From Tetracentron sinense (Eukaryota > Streptophyta > Magnoliopsida > Trochodendrales > Trochodendraceae): 64,000 nt of DNA. The notes beneath the pieces were generated by a model. That model was not told the origin of the DNA. It made no database searches and saw only the letters and a program-made list of their open reading frames with translations. Made by a program: the position numbers and the translations under genes. Of this stretch, positions 1 through 11,084 are shown piece after piece; positions within the stretch are counted from its first letter, which is position 1; every line of letters starts with the position of its first letter. Where the stretch lies: the NCBI GenBank assembly GCA_015143295.1, contig CM026573.1, forward strand, positions 10,491,277-10,555,276. The letters run 5' to 3'.

Positions 1-9
1 ATAAACCTT

Positions 10-175
10 GATCGATAATATCGATACTCGTATTGACCTATATCGATACTCATATTAACCTGTATTGATTACATCGATACTCATATTGATTCATATTGAC
101 ATGTACCAATAATATCGATACTCATATTGACCTTTACCAATACTAATATTGATACTCATATCGACATGTATTAAT
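10..175. repeat. Degenerate minisatellite of ATCGATACTCATATTGA units
   Basis: Units close to ATCGATACTCATATTGAC recur every 24-40 bases, with variants in the last few bases. The same stretch is present at 2,832-2,997 and 5,639-5,815, where copy 3 has one additional short unit. It marks the left part of each 2.8-kb repeat unit. Confidence 0.7.
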
Positions 176-1419
176 ACAAATCGTCTTTAACCTTGGAACA
201 CAACCAGTATCGACTCGACTTGTTGAGTATTGACCACATACTGTAAATCATTAAAAAAATGTAAAAAAAAAATACATGTATAACCATCTAACATGGGATT
301 TAAGGTTTAAAATCATAAATATTATGATTATAATCAATTTTCTTTAGGTTAAATTAATTAATTAAAAAAAAAACACACAAGAAATCCAAAATTTTGTGTT
401 TTTCTTCTGTTAAAGGAATTCTCTCACAGTCATGGTTAGTAATTTAATGGAACGAACTTCTCTTTTGGAAATCTTAGTCGGAAATGTTATGTAATGAATA
501 TTTGAGGACTCTTCTTAATCAACGAAAGGACTCCATTATTGATAAGGAACCAAGGGAGTTCTTTATGGTTGATGAGAATGGAGGGGACACAAATGTCTTT
601 TGTTCAAATGGCTTGGATAAAATGGAAAAAGTTTACATATGCGAACTCTTTCACATGTGTGTGGCCATGTGGGGAAATTCAGAGAAGGGTTTTTAAAATG
701 TGGGTATTTTGAGAACTAAACAAAACTACAAGGCAACTAAGGAAAAACCCTTAGTTTTTATTATGAAACGTTGATTGATTGTGTTAAAGGCTCTTGATGA
801 AACGTTCTTTTAATATGTAAAAATAGAATCGATAAATTGAGTTTGAAGGCGTTTCTTGGGAACATCTTTTTGGAAACTGTTCTCAACACCATTTTGTAAG
901 CAAAAAAAAAACTTTTCTGGAAAACTTAAAAAAAAAATACTTCCAAGAGGGGTGCTTAAACATAACCCCCCCAATTTTTGCATTAGTTGTATATTGGCCC
1001 CCTAAAATTTTGATTTTTATAATTTAATTACATAATATTTATATTTTGACCCTTGAGTCCTTTCAAATATTTCTTTTTTATATCTTAAGCAAGCCCTTTT
1101 ATAAGGGTATGTTATGATTTTAAAGAATTAGTCCCTTTAATTGTAATTATTTACTTTTTAGTTTTTTACTTTATCAGGCTACCAACTTCAAATCTTGCTT
1201 CTTTTTTTTTTTTTTTTTTTTTTATGTATTCCGTTAGCTCATTCCCAAATGCATTTGGTTCAAGATGGTTAACTGAGTAAAATTAACTAATCCGACGCGT
1301 ATCAAGGGACCACCACTAAGTAATAAGTTAATATAATAATATGGGTTTTGCCCTTTAGGGTTGAAGACATTTGTGGGACACTTATTTTTCTCGCATACTG
1401 GACCTTTATTGGAATACAT

Positions 1420-1885
1420 TGTAACACCCCAATTTTGCACCCCTTTAGCAACTTTTACTCTCCTAAAAACCCTCTTAAAAACCTCTTTTAAGACCCTCTT
1501 TCCACGTGTTTCGAGTTCCGAAAAAACGCCCCTCAGGTGAAAATTGACCAAAATGCCCCTAGGGTGAAAAATGACCAAAATACCCCTACAAAAGTGCTAA
1601 AAAGTTTTCATTTTGTTTAAAATGAATTTATAAATTTTTTGGTAAATTTTGGCTATTTTTGAAGTTAAATCGGACTTAAAACGGTTGAAATGGACTGAAA
1701 TGCCCCTAGAGCGTAAAATGACCAAAACACCCCTGAAAAGTACCAGAAAATCCATGTTTTATCTAAAATATTTTTTCGGATTTTATCGGCTCAATTTAGA
1801 CTATTTTTGGGGTCAAAACGGCTTAAAATGAAGGAATTATCTTGATATGACATGTGGCAAGTCAAAGGTCAACAAAACATTAAAA
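1420..1885 (+). mobile_element. LTR fragment, Tat/Ogre-like start, copy 1
   Basis: A segment starting TGTAACACCCCAATTTTGCA begins exactly where copy 3 of the tandem unit shows uninterrupted flank (near 7,006). Its start resembles the start of the Ogre-type LTR at 53,875 (TGTAAGCACCCAATTTTTAC), and both carry phrases such as AAATGACCAAAAT. It is a fossil LTR piece that predates the tandem duplication, because copy 2 holds the same insertion at 4,228. No internal region is attached. Confidence 0.6.
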
Positions 1886-2104
1886 TTTTAATTTTGGTTA
1901 AAAAAATTAACCCTTAGGGTTAGTATTTTAAAAAAAATAACAATTTTATTTTGTTGAATCCCAAGGGTTAGTGAAACTTAACCACAGTTAATAAAAATTA
2001 AAAGAGACATGTGTTAACTAGTGATACGATATTACAATCTCTACTATTTGTAGAAACAAGGTGCTCTCCTTTGATTGAATATGGTATGGTTATATCTCCT
2101 CCAA

Positions 2105-2410
2105 ATTGGATCACAACCAATTGTGATCGACCCCGAGTTCAATTTGCACCCACAAGTCAACATGTGTCCTGGTTAAGATTCGCTAACCCTTTGATTTAAC
2201 AATCTAACCTTGATTTTTAGAGGAAAAAAATTAATCATTTTTAACTCCTATGAAGAACTTCTAACCCTTAGGGCTAATATTATTTAAAAACCATTGTTAG
2301 ATTGTTGAACCTTAAGGGATAATGAATCTTAACCGCAATTAATAAGGATCAAGAGGAACATGTGTTGATTTGTGGGTGCGATTGACCTCCGCAATTGGCT
2401 GTGATCCAAT
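2105..2410. mobile_element. MITE, GATCACAGCCAAT family
   Basis: The left end ATTGGATCACAACCAATTG and the right end CAATTGGCTGTGATCCAAT are inverted copies. Inside them lie matching inverted arms that contain CAACATGTG/CACATGTTG and TTAACC/GGTTAA words. The longer and better kept member at 49,594-49,962 shares the same arm order. No target duplication is clear here. There is no coding capacity. It lies only in copy 1 of the tandem unit. Confidence 0.7.
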
Positions 2411-4721
2411 CTCTATTTCCTCACATCTTATCCTTGCATCCAGCAACCTGTAGCTTGCTTTTGTTTGCAAAATACCCACCTTTTAAAAAGCCCTTCTTAT
2501 GATGCATTTATGACTATTTTCTCATAATTCTTTATTTATGAACAGTTTGAAACACCCCTCTACTACCATTAATACTTAAAAAAATGGTTTTGAAGGAAGA
2601 AGAAGAAAATAGGGATTTACGTATGTGCATATGAGATTAGAGAAGATTCTCACTCTCCTCATCTTTACATCTCATGAAACTCTTTATTCTTTTCTCTTTT
2701 AATGGATGTTTTAGTACAAATTTTGTTGAAAAAAGATGAAAAATTAAAATATATATATATATATATGTGTGTTTTAACGAAGTTTTTGTGTCAAGGTCAA
2801 TATCAGTTGATACATATGGTTGATAAACCTTGATCGATAATATCGATACTCGTATTGACCTATATCGATACTCATATTAACCTGTATTGATTACATCGAT
2901 ACTCATATTGATTCATATTGACATGTACCAATAATATCGATACTCATATTGACCTTTACCAATACTAATATTGATACTCATATCGACATGTATTAATACA
3001 AATCGTCTTTAACCTTGGAACACAACCAGTATCGACTCGACTTGTTGAGTATTGACCACATACTGTAAATCTTAAAAAAAATGTTAAAAAAAAAATACAT
3101 GTATAACCATCTAACATGGATTTAGGTTTAAAATCATAAATATTATGATTATAATCAATTTTCTTTAGGTTAAATTAATTATTAAAAAAAAAACCACACA
3201 CGAAATCCAAATTTTGTGTTTTTCTTCTGTTAAAGGAATTCTCTCACAGTCATGGTTAGTAATTTAATGGAACGAACTTCTCTTTTGGAAATCTTAGTCG
3301 GAAATGTTATGTAATGAATATTGAGACTCTTCTTAATCAACGAAGGACTCCATTATTGATAAGGAACCAAGGGAGTTCTTTATGTTGAGAGAATGGAGGG
3401 GACACAAATGTCTTTTGTTCAATGGCTTGGATAAAATGGAAAAAGTTTACATATGCGAACTCTTTCACATGTGTGTGGCCATGTGGGGAATTCAGAGAAG
3501 GGGTTTTTAAATGTGGGTATTTGAGAACTAAACAAACTACAAGGCAACTAAGGAAAAACCCTTAGTTTTTTATATGAAACGTTGATTGATTGTGTTAAAG
3601 GCTCTTGATGAAACGTTCTTTTAATATGTAAAAATAGAATTGATAAATTGAGTTTGAAGGCGTTTCTTGGGAACATCTTTTTGGAAACTGTTCTCAACAC
3701 CATTTTTTAAGCAAAAAAAAACTTTTCTGGAAAACCTTAAAAACAAATACTTCCAAGAGGGGTACTTAAACATAACCCCCCCAATTTTTGCATTAGTTGT
3801 ATATTGGCCCCCTAAAATTTTGATTTTTATAATTTAATTACATAATATTTATATTTTGATCCTTGAGTCCTTTCAAATATTTCTTTTTTATATCTTAAGC
3901 AAGCCCTTTTATAAGGGTATGTTATGATTTTAAAGAATTAGTCCCTTTAATTGTAATTATTTACTTTTTAGTTTTTTACTTTATGAGGCTACCAACTTCA
4001 AATCTTGCTTCTTTTTTTTTTTTTTTTTTTTATGTATTCCGTTAGCTCATTCCCAAATGCATTTGGTTCAAGATGGTTAACTGAGTAAAATTAACTAATC
4101 CGACGCATATCAAGGGACCACCACTAAGTAATAAGTTAATATAATAATATGGGTTTTGCCCTTTAGGGTTGAAGACATTTGTGGGACACTTATTTTTCTC
4201 GCATACTGGACCTTTATTGGAATACATTGTAAACACCCCAATTTTGCACCCCTTTAGCAACTTTTACTCTCCTAAAAACCCTCTTAAAAACCTCTTTTTA
4301 AGACCCTCTTTCCACGTGTTTCGAGTTCCGAAAAACGCCCCTCAGGTGAAAATTGACCAAAATGCCCCTAGGGTGAAAAATGACCAAAATACCCCTACAA
4401 AAGTGCTAAAAAGTTTTCATTTTGTTTAAAATGAATTTATAAATTTTTTGGTAAATTTTGGCTATTTTTGAAGTTAAATCGGACTTAAAACGGTTGAAAT
4501 GGACTGAAATGCCCCTAGAGCGTAAAATGACCAAAACACCCCTGAAAAGTACCAGAAAATCCATGTTTTATCTAAAATATTTTTTCGGATTTTATCGGCT
4601 CAATTTAGACTATTTTTGGGGTCAAAACGGGCTTAAAATGAAGGAATTATCTTGATATGACATGTGGCAAGTCAAAGGTCAACAAAACAACAAAAAAATC
4701 AAGTTTTTGGGCCCCTAAATG

Positions 4722-4920
4722 GGGGCGCTACTTCAAGTAGCGCCCCAACTGAATTCCGTTTTTTTGCGCGTGTCGGTAGGCTTTTCCGGAAAAAACGAGA
4801 AGGGGCGCTACTTCAAGTAGCGCCCCCTCAATGTCGACCCGATTTTGCCGCCGCACTGTTCACAACCGCTTACTGTTTGAGGTTTTTATCCAAAAGGGGC
4901 GCTACTTGAAGTAGCGCCCC
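4722..4920. promoter_or_regulatory. Three perfect 25-bp palindromes
   Basis: Arms GGGGCGCTACTT and AAGTAGCGCCCC, separated by one base, occur at 4,722-4,746, 4,802-4,826 and 4,896-4,920. The central base is C, C and G, so the sites read the same on either strand. They are the most GC-rich stretches of this AT-rich block, and the last one ends 16 bases before a TATA box. They could be protein-binding sites of the LTR promoter or could fold as hairpins. Which of these is true cannot be told from the sequence. Confidence 0.85.
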
Positions 4921-4936
4921 CCTTGTTTTTGCTTCC

Positions 4937-4944
4937 TATAAATA
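4937..4944 (+). promoter_or_regulatory. TATA box of LTR promoter
   Basis: TATAAATA lies in the context CTTCCTATAAATACCCTACC, followed 25-60 bases later by a CT-rich stretch. This is the usual arrangement of a plant RNA polymerase II promoter and agrees with an LTR reading. Confidence 0.6.
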
Positions 4945-5184
4945 CCCTACCCCTCTTCCTTCATTCCAACTCATTCTCACTTGCTCTCTTCTCTCTCCTC
5001 TTTCCATAAAACGTCATTTTGGCGTCGGCGATCCCGGGAACTCGATTTCGAGAAATCGTTCTCAGGAGCACTTAATTCAGAGACCCTTTTGGGTTTCCCG
5101 GAAGGTAAAATCGCCGAAACTCTGACGTTTGCTTTGTCATTTCTTAGTTGTAATTATTTATTGTTTTTTATGCTTAGACTGCTA

Positions 5185-5495
5185 CCCTGTCAAACCCCTG
5201 CCCAGTTTTACTCAAACCCGGCTTACCCTGTCAAACCCCTGCCTGGTTTTACTTAAACCTGGCTTACCCTGTCGAACCCCTGCCCGGTTTTACTCAAACC
5301 CGGCTTACCCTGTCAAATCTCTGCCCAGTTTTACTCAAACCCGGCTTACCCTGTCGAATCTCTGCCCAGTTTTACTCAAACCCGGCTTACCTTGTCGAAC
5401 CTCTACCCAGTTTTACTCAAACCTGGCTTACCCTGTCGAACCTCTGCCCAGTTTTATCCAAACCTAGCCTCGCCTAGTCGAACCCCTGCTCAATC
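5185..5495. repeat. 41-bp minisatellite, about 7.5 copies
   Basis: Units start at 5,185, 5,226, 5,267, 5,308, 5,349, 5,390, 5,431 and 5,472 (partial), a strict 41-base period. The core words are CCCTGTC, CTGCCCAGTTTTACTC and AAACCCGGCTTA. Units differ by point changes only, apart from the last, decayed one. The open frame across it is an effect of repetition, because 41 is not a multiple of three. Confidence 0.95.
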
Positions 5496-5629
5496 TTTTT
5501 CTCTTTTAATGAATTGTTTTAGTACACATGTTGTTGCAAAAGAATTATGAAAAGTAAAATATATATATTATTGTGTGTGTTTTAACGAAGTTTTTGTGTC
5601 CAGGTCATATCAGTTGACTACTATGGTTG

Positions 5630-7006
5630 ATAAACCTTGATCGATAATATCGATACTCGTATTGACCTATATCGATACTCATATTAACCTGTATTGATTA
5701 CATCGATACTCATATTGATTCATATTGACATGTACCAATAATATCGATACTCATATTAACCTTTACCAATACTTACCAATACTAATATTGATACTCATAT
5801 CGACATGTATTAATACAAATCGTCTTTAACCTTGGAACACAACCAGGATTGACTCGACTTGTTGAGTATTGACCACATACTGTAAATCATTAAAAAAATG
5901 TAAAAAAAAAAATACATGTATAACCATCTAACATGGGATTTAAGGTTTAAAATCATAAATATTATGATTATAATCAATTTTCTTTAGTTTTTTAATGGAA
6001 CGAACTTCTCTCACAGTCATGGTTAGTAATTTAATGGAACGAACTTTTCTTTTGGAAATCTTAGTCGGAAACGATATGTAATGAATATTTGAGGACTCTT
6101 CTTAATCAACGAAAGGACTCCATTATTGATAAGGAACCAAGAGAGTTCTTTATGGTTGATGAGAATGGAGGGGACACAAATGTCTTTTGTTCAAATGGCT
6201 TGGATAAAATGGAAAAAGTTTACATATGCGAACTCTTTCACATGTGTGTGGCCATGTGGGGAAATTCAGAGAAGGGTTTTTAAAATGTGGGTATTTTGAG
6301 AACTAAACAAAACTACAAGGCAACTAAGGAAAAACCCTTAGTTTTTATTATGAAACGTTGATTGATTGTGTTAAAGGCTCATGATGAAACGTTCTTTTAA
6401 TATGTAAAAATAGAATCGATAAATTGAGTTTGAAGGCGTTTCTTGGGAACATCTTTTTGGAAACTGTTCTCAACACCATTTTTTAAGCAAAAAAAAACTT
6501 TTCTGGAAAACCTTAAAAACAAATACTTCCAAGAGGGGTACTTAAACATAACCCCCCCAATTTTTGCATTAGTTGTATATTGGCCCCCTAAAATTTTGAT
6601 TTTTATAATTTAATTACATAATATTTATATTTTGACCCTTGAGTCCTTTCAAATATTTCTTTTTTATATCTTAAGCAAGCCCTTTTATAAGGGTATGTTA
6701 TGATTTTAAAGAATTAGTCCCTTTAATTGTAATTATTTACTTTTTAGTTTTTTACTTTATCAGGCTACCAACTTCAAATCTTGCTTCTTTTTTTTTTTTT
6801 TTTTTTTTTATGTATTCCGTTAGCTCATTCCCAAATGCATTTGGTTCAAGATGGTTAACTGAGTAAAATTAACTAATCCGACGCGTATCAAGGGACCACC
6901 ACTAAGTAATAAGTTAATATAATAATATGGGTTTTGCCCTTTAGGGTTGAAGACATTTGTGGGACACTTATTTTTCTCTCATACTGGACCTTTATTGGAA
7001 TACATT
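5630..7006. repeat. Tandem 2.8-kb unit, copy 3 (partial, no LTR)
   Basis: It matches the first ~1,400 bases of the unit and ends at GGAATACATT, the very point where copies 1 and 2 enter the LTR-like segment. It then runs into unrelated sequence with LINE remains. It may preserve the state before the LTR insertion, or be a copy cut off at that point. Confidence 0.85.
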
Positions 7007-7009
7007 ATT

Positions 7010-8240
7010 AACAAATTTTATGACCGCGAGAGACCCTTTACTTCAAAAAAGAAAGAATAGGCCACATACCCCCAAACGCATTAATTCTTGAACTTCACAC
7101 ACAGTGCTTGAAATACCATTCAAACAATTAACAACCCACTTCAAATCCACATAAACCTCATATATAGTTTCGTTGTTCCAAATTCCTTTGCCATACAAAG
7201 CCCTGTAGTCGCAGCTTTCAGCTCGATCACATTGATTTCTTCACGCAAGCAACCCACGGCGAAAGCCTAGCATAGGTGCCTCATGTGATCACGTAAGATG
7301 CCTCCCATTCCAACTCCATCATTACGGAGTGAACCATCTATATTCAAGGCCCACCACCCTTCAGAGGCTTGCCCCAAGAACACACCTTCACTCTAGAAAG
7401 AGAAATTAGAAGCAATGCCCCAATTGGCGAGCATGGATCTATTTCTATCTGAGCCCCCCACAGTCGGTTTTGTAAAGGAGAACTGACCTCTAATGTCATT
7501 TTTAATCAACAAGTCTAGAGAGCTATGATCTCTCAATTGGTTTTTCAAGATCCTATAGTTAATTTCTTTCACTCCACACATGGTATAAATAGCATTAAGG
7601 GCCACTTTCCTTATGCTTTGGATTGTAGTAGATCCCTAGAATGCTTCTAGAATCCGCGTCTTTTCCTCCTCATCCCATCCAAGTATACTAGGACTTCGAA
7701 ACCCATACCAAGCTAAAAATATCCTTCCAACCTTGTAAGTGTAATGACAATCAAAAAAGAGTGATCTAACCTTTCATCTACTGCCCAACAAAACACACAC
7801 CTAGAGCAACCGAGGATGTTATGATGAACCAGCACCTCCTGCGTCTGGAGTCCATTAGACCAAATAAGTCGTGCAATGAAGCTATGTCGGGAAATATTCA
7901 TGTTAAACCAACACAACTTTCCTCAGTCCATTCGAGGCTTAGCATTCCTTATGGGACTTAAGGGAATACATCACATTAGTGCTTGGTTTCCCAATGATCA
8001 AGTCCTCTTCATCATGCATCTGAAGCCCTAGTGAAGGTAGCTCCACCCGAACTTCATAAAGGACTGCTGACCTAGAATGAGGATTTTCCCAAGCACCATC
8101 ACAAATTAACTCTGACACCATAGATGTCATGAGAAGGCCAGCATTGTATTATAGATGGGTCCCAAACACCTCCTACAAGATACCTCTAGGGTGCCAAGGA
8201 TCATACCAGATCGAGGTTTTGCACCCATTGCTAATCATGT
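7010..8240 (-). mobile_element. LINE 3' portion, decayed (zf-RVT and RNase H region)
   Basis: Read on the minus strand, the order is as expected for the 3' end of a plant non-LTR element. First comes a stretch with YDPWHPRG near 8,190, then a zf-RVT-like block at 7,713-7,916 (ISRHSFIARLIWSNGLQT, then CSRCVFCWAVDERLDHSF). An RNase H-like block follows at about 7,130-7,380 (WWALNIDGSLRNDGVGMGGI, ILRDHM, INVIELKAATTGL). The blocks are in different frames. The RNase H block has an in-frame TAG (near 7,269) and ends in TGA, so the copy is dead. No poly-A tail or target duplication was found. Confidence 0.7.
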
Positions 8241-8774
8241 GTGACATTTAATTATATAAGTCAATTGGAATAATACAAGGTTTTTCACATCTAAACGTGA
8301 TTCTGACATTTTCTATTCTCAATGATCTATTCTGAATGACTCTTTTATCGTCACATAATGACATAATTATTCCAAAAAGTCCAAAGTGTTCAATTTCCAA
8401 AATCAGGAAAACACAAATAACGATGCCAAATGGCCCTTTAATCCTTAGTTGCTTGAGAACTTCTTCAGATACAGGGCATGGTACCATTAGGGTTGGACCG
8501 ACCCGAAAACACTTCTCCATCTTGCCATCCGTCCTCAGATTTTATTGGGTCGTCCCAAGTCCACCTAGGGGCACAGATCCAACCTTAATGGTGCCCGAGC
8601 TTGATCTCTATAGCATTTTCAGTGTGTTTTCAAATGCATCCTACTTAGCAATGGAATTAAATTGAAGTTTTTATCCTCTTTGAGGATGCTATAATTTTAT
8701 TACATAATTATATGTTAATACATTGATAAAGCATGGGTTCCATCCTCTTTATAGATGGATTCTTGTTGATTGAG
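8241..8774. other. Intergenic, nothing recognised
   Basis: This is AT-rich sequence between the LINE remains and a retroposed element. Open frames on both strands (for example 8,248-8,520 and 8,336-8,665) overlap each other, look like chance and resemble nothing known to me. Confidence 0.5.
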
Positions 8775-9110
8775 CTAAGAGCTATGTAATTTTTTTTTTT
8801 TGGTAAACTCAATAACACCACAAGGTGATTACTGAAGGCAATTGAAGGAAATACTCACACCACCCATGCAAACACACACACACACAGCATGCAAACAACA
8901 CACCACACATACCACACATGCAGCCCAAATAAGCTTTAACCTAGAGCTCCTCAAAACGGGTACCAACCGTTTGAGGTGCCAAGGAACTTATAAGGGACAG
9001 CATGCTCAGATAGTTATCCGATATGGGACTAACACACACCCGAAGGCTTTAGTTTTTTTTGGTAAACTCAATAACACCACAAGGTGATTACTGAAGAAGA
9101 GCTATGTCAT
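8775..9110 (-). mobile_element. Retroposed element with terminal direct repeats
   Basis: A 36-base sequence beginning GGTAAACTCAATAACACC occurs at about 8,801-8,836 and again at about 9,060-9,095. Next to each copy on its left is a run of T. The outer flanks carry a similar word of about 14 bases (AAGAGCTATGTAATT on the left, AAGAGCTATGTCATT on the right). Read on the minus strand it therefore ends in poly-A and is bounded by a target duplication, as in LINE-driven retroposition. The middle holds a (CA)n run and, on the minus strand, GTCCCATATCGG followed by TTATAAG. This pair resembles the USE plus TATA arrangement of plant snRNA promoters with one mismatch. The family is not identified. Confidence 0.5.
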
Positions 9111-9945
9111 TCAATGAGCCTTGAGTGAATACAACTCGATATTTTCGATTTGCCAATGCAAAATTTTCAACTCTAATTGATCCATATCGGAATTTTTCAA
9201 TGCTATTCAGTAAATTTTAAATGAACCTGCAGATGAATGAATTAACAGGTTCTCAATTCTGGAAAAACCTTACACCCCACATCAATCCCATAAAGTTTTT
9301 GATGGGTTGTGATCTCTGTTCTCTTAATCTTCATCATTGTCTTATCCAACTATTTAGGGTCTACAAAATCAGTCTTCAGTCTGTATGTGTGTTATCAAAT
9401 TTTGATTAGGATGGCCAAGCTTATTGAAGATGAGGGCTGTTTTTGCAAGAGGCTTTAACCGCCCTTAGTCGAAGGCTGTTCTCACAAATTGTGGCTTGAT
9501 CAATTAGCACATATCATATTCTAAATTATTTTTGTTTTCCATTACTACTGTAGAGGAGAGGCAAATTTTCAAATATCATAGAATGCATTCTATTGATCTT
9601 TCTTAATAAACTCAAAATAATGTGTCAGATCTTTGTAATTAGTTATGCATGTTGCTAGGTCCTGAAATGCAGGAAATAACAACTTTCCTATAACGGCCAA
9701 GAATGCCACACTGACTAGCCGATATCCCATAAGTAGATCTCCAACCTTTTAACTTCCGAACATCGATTTGAAAATACTGTTTTGAGTTGCCATCAGCATG
9801 CCCAATGACAGTAAATGCACAGATGGCAATGCATCCCAAGAGGAATGAATACAGGGCAGGTATCACGACAGCCAATGTTTTTGAACTTGAAGACCTGTTT
9901 TGATCATCTTGTTCTGCACACTCTATTGGATGGTGCTCAATGCTT
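9111..9945. other. Downstream flank of the C3HC pseudogene
   Basis: No gene was recognised. The minus-strand frame at 9,639-9,959 (106 codons) begins inside the last pseudogene exon in another frame and continues into what would be its 3' untranslated region, so it is best read as a chance frame. Confidence 0.4.
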
Positions 9946-11084
9946 TTAGCTTGATCCACGAGTAGGCTTCATTCTTTTTGTGGACGGAGGAATTGAAGCA
10001 ATGGGATCATCCACCTGTCCAAAAGTTAGAAGTACCAGCTCAGACCTACTTCAGATGATGGAGCTAGATAGTGCAGGGATTCTACTAAAATATATTCATC
10101 TGCACATTTAAAGCCTAATTACTTCATATGACAATTCTAGATAGATTGAGCAAGATATCAACCAAATAAATCCATCCACACATTAGAAGACCAACATACC
10201 TCAAACATGGACAAAGATGGAGTCTCTACAAGTAAAGGACGAGAAGACTGTTTCAAATGATGTAGAGCATATAGTGTCAGTTCCCATCCAGGCGCTGCAC
10301 TGCCTGATGATGCAATCCAGGGGCAAAAATGCTTGTGTTGTTGATTGGATCAAACTCCATAGCTTGGTCTAATCAAGCCCGCTTTAAATCCTTTCCTACA
10401 ATAAAAAGAAGCAAGGATGTCAACCTTTTTCAATTTACCACCAAAACTAATGTTTTCATGGGAATTGAAAAATAAGAAGCGCATCATCGTAAAATGCAAG
10501 AACTAGAAGATGTACATGGCAGAATCATAACGACCATAAGCGAGGAGATTACTTTCATATTCAACAGGTAATAACTAAAAGTAGGATAGGAATCTGGATG
10601 AATAGGAAGGTATAAATGGAGGCAAACAAAAGAGAAGGCTTCATCTATATTGTGGGACATTGTCAGCTTATCATTGTTCTCAACCCCAATTACGATGTAG
10701 CTTCATTGGAAGAACCCAAAGTTTTAACTGCCATATTCTTCTGTTTCTTAGGAGTTTTGGATGACACAAGCTTCTCATGAAGAATGTTATGTATTTTTCT
10801 TTTTGGATCTGTGATATGAATGATAGTTGTGTACTTGGGAGATCTTTTCTTTGATGAATAACAAGGATTGAATTAAGATGTGAATAATTTAAAAGAGCAG
10901 ATCTCCTTCAATAAAATAAAAAAAGGCATTAATAGTCGCTAAAAATTAACCAACTCCAACTATACAAATAGTTCCGCATGTGGAAACCCAAGAATTCTGG
11001 GAGGTATGTCGACCATCTAGGAAGACCCACCCGATAGATGAGCAAATCATAGGCAAAGAAAACTTAGTGTGAGGCCATTAGACA

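Larger units (their letters stand above)
1..2822. repeat. Tandem 2.8-kb unit, copy 1
   Basis: The block starting ATAAACCTTGATCGATAATA recurs at 2,823 and 5,630, giving unit lengths of 2,822 and 2,807 bases. Positions 1-1,419 match the other copies closely. From about 1,886 this copy differs from copy 2, because it carries a MITE and other AT-rich sequence where copy 2 has more of an LTR. The last ~130 bases (from about 2,688) match copy 2 again. The left edge of the window cuts the array, so further copies may lie outside. No convincing gene is seen. The short 70-residue frame at 484-696 also occurs in copy 3 but resembles nothing known to me. Confidence 0.9.
4228..5495 (+). mobile_element. 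LTR fragment with palindromes, TATA box and minisatellite
   Basis: This is the longer version of the LTR-like insertion seen at 1,420. It holds three 25-bp palindromes (4,722-4,920), a TATA box (4,937), a pyrimidine-rich stretch where transcription would start (about 4,960-5,010) and a 41-bp minisatellite (5,185-5,495). The overall plan is promoter, then R region, then repeats. This fits an LTR of a large Ty3-type element, probably of the Tat/Ogre group judging by the start sequence. No internal coding region or partner LTR is attached, so it is a fossil. Confidence 0.6.
2823..5629. repeat. Tandem 2.8-kb unit, copy 2
   Basis: It matches copy 1 from its start to about 4,688, then carries a longer LTR-like segment with palindromes, a promoter and a minisatellite, and rejoins the common tail near 5,496. 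Between about 3,060 and 3,560 it differs from copies 1 and 3 mainly by many one-base contractions of homopolymers. Those two copies agree with each other there. This pattern is more typical of uncorrected long-read consensus than of natural decay. Confidence 0.9.

Noticed and set aside
484-696. 70-codon frame repeated in copy 3 (6,089-6,283)
   Set aside because: It is identical in copies because the DNA repeat is nearly identical, it resembles nothing known to me, and it has no promoter or splice context.
5129-5467. 112-codon frame with repeated PVKPLP and SFTQTRLTLS words
   Set aside because: It is the translation of the 41-bp minisatellite. The period is not a multiple of three, so each unit is read in a different frame and the frame stays open only because of repetition.
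9639-9959. 106-codon minus-strand frame with a hydrophobic stretch
   Set aside because: It starts inside the last C3HC pseudogene exon in another frame and runs through its 3' flank. No family resemblance.
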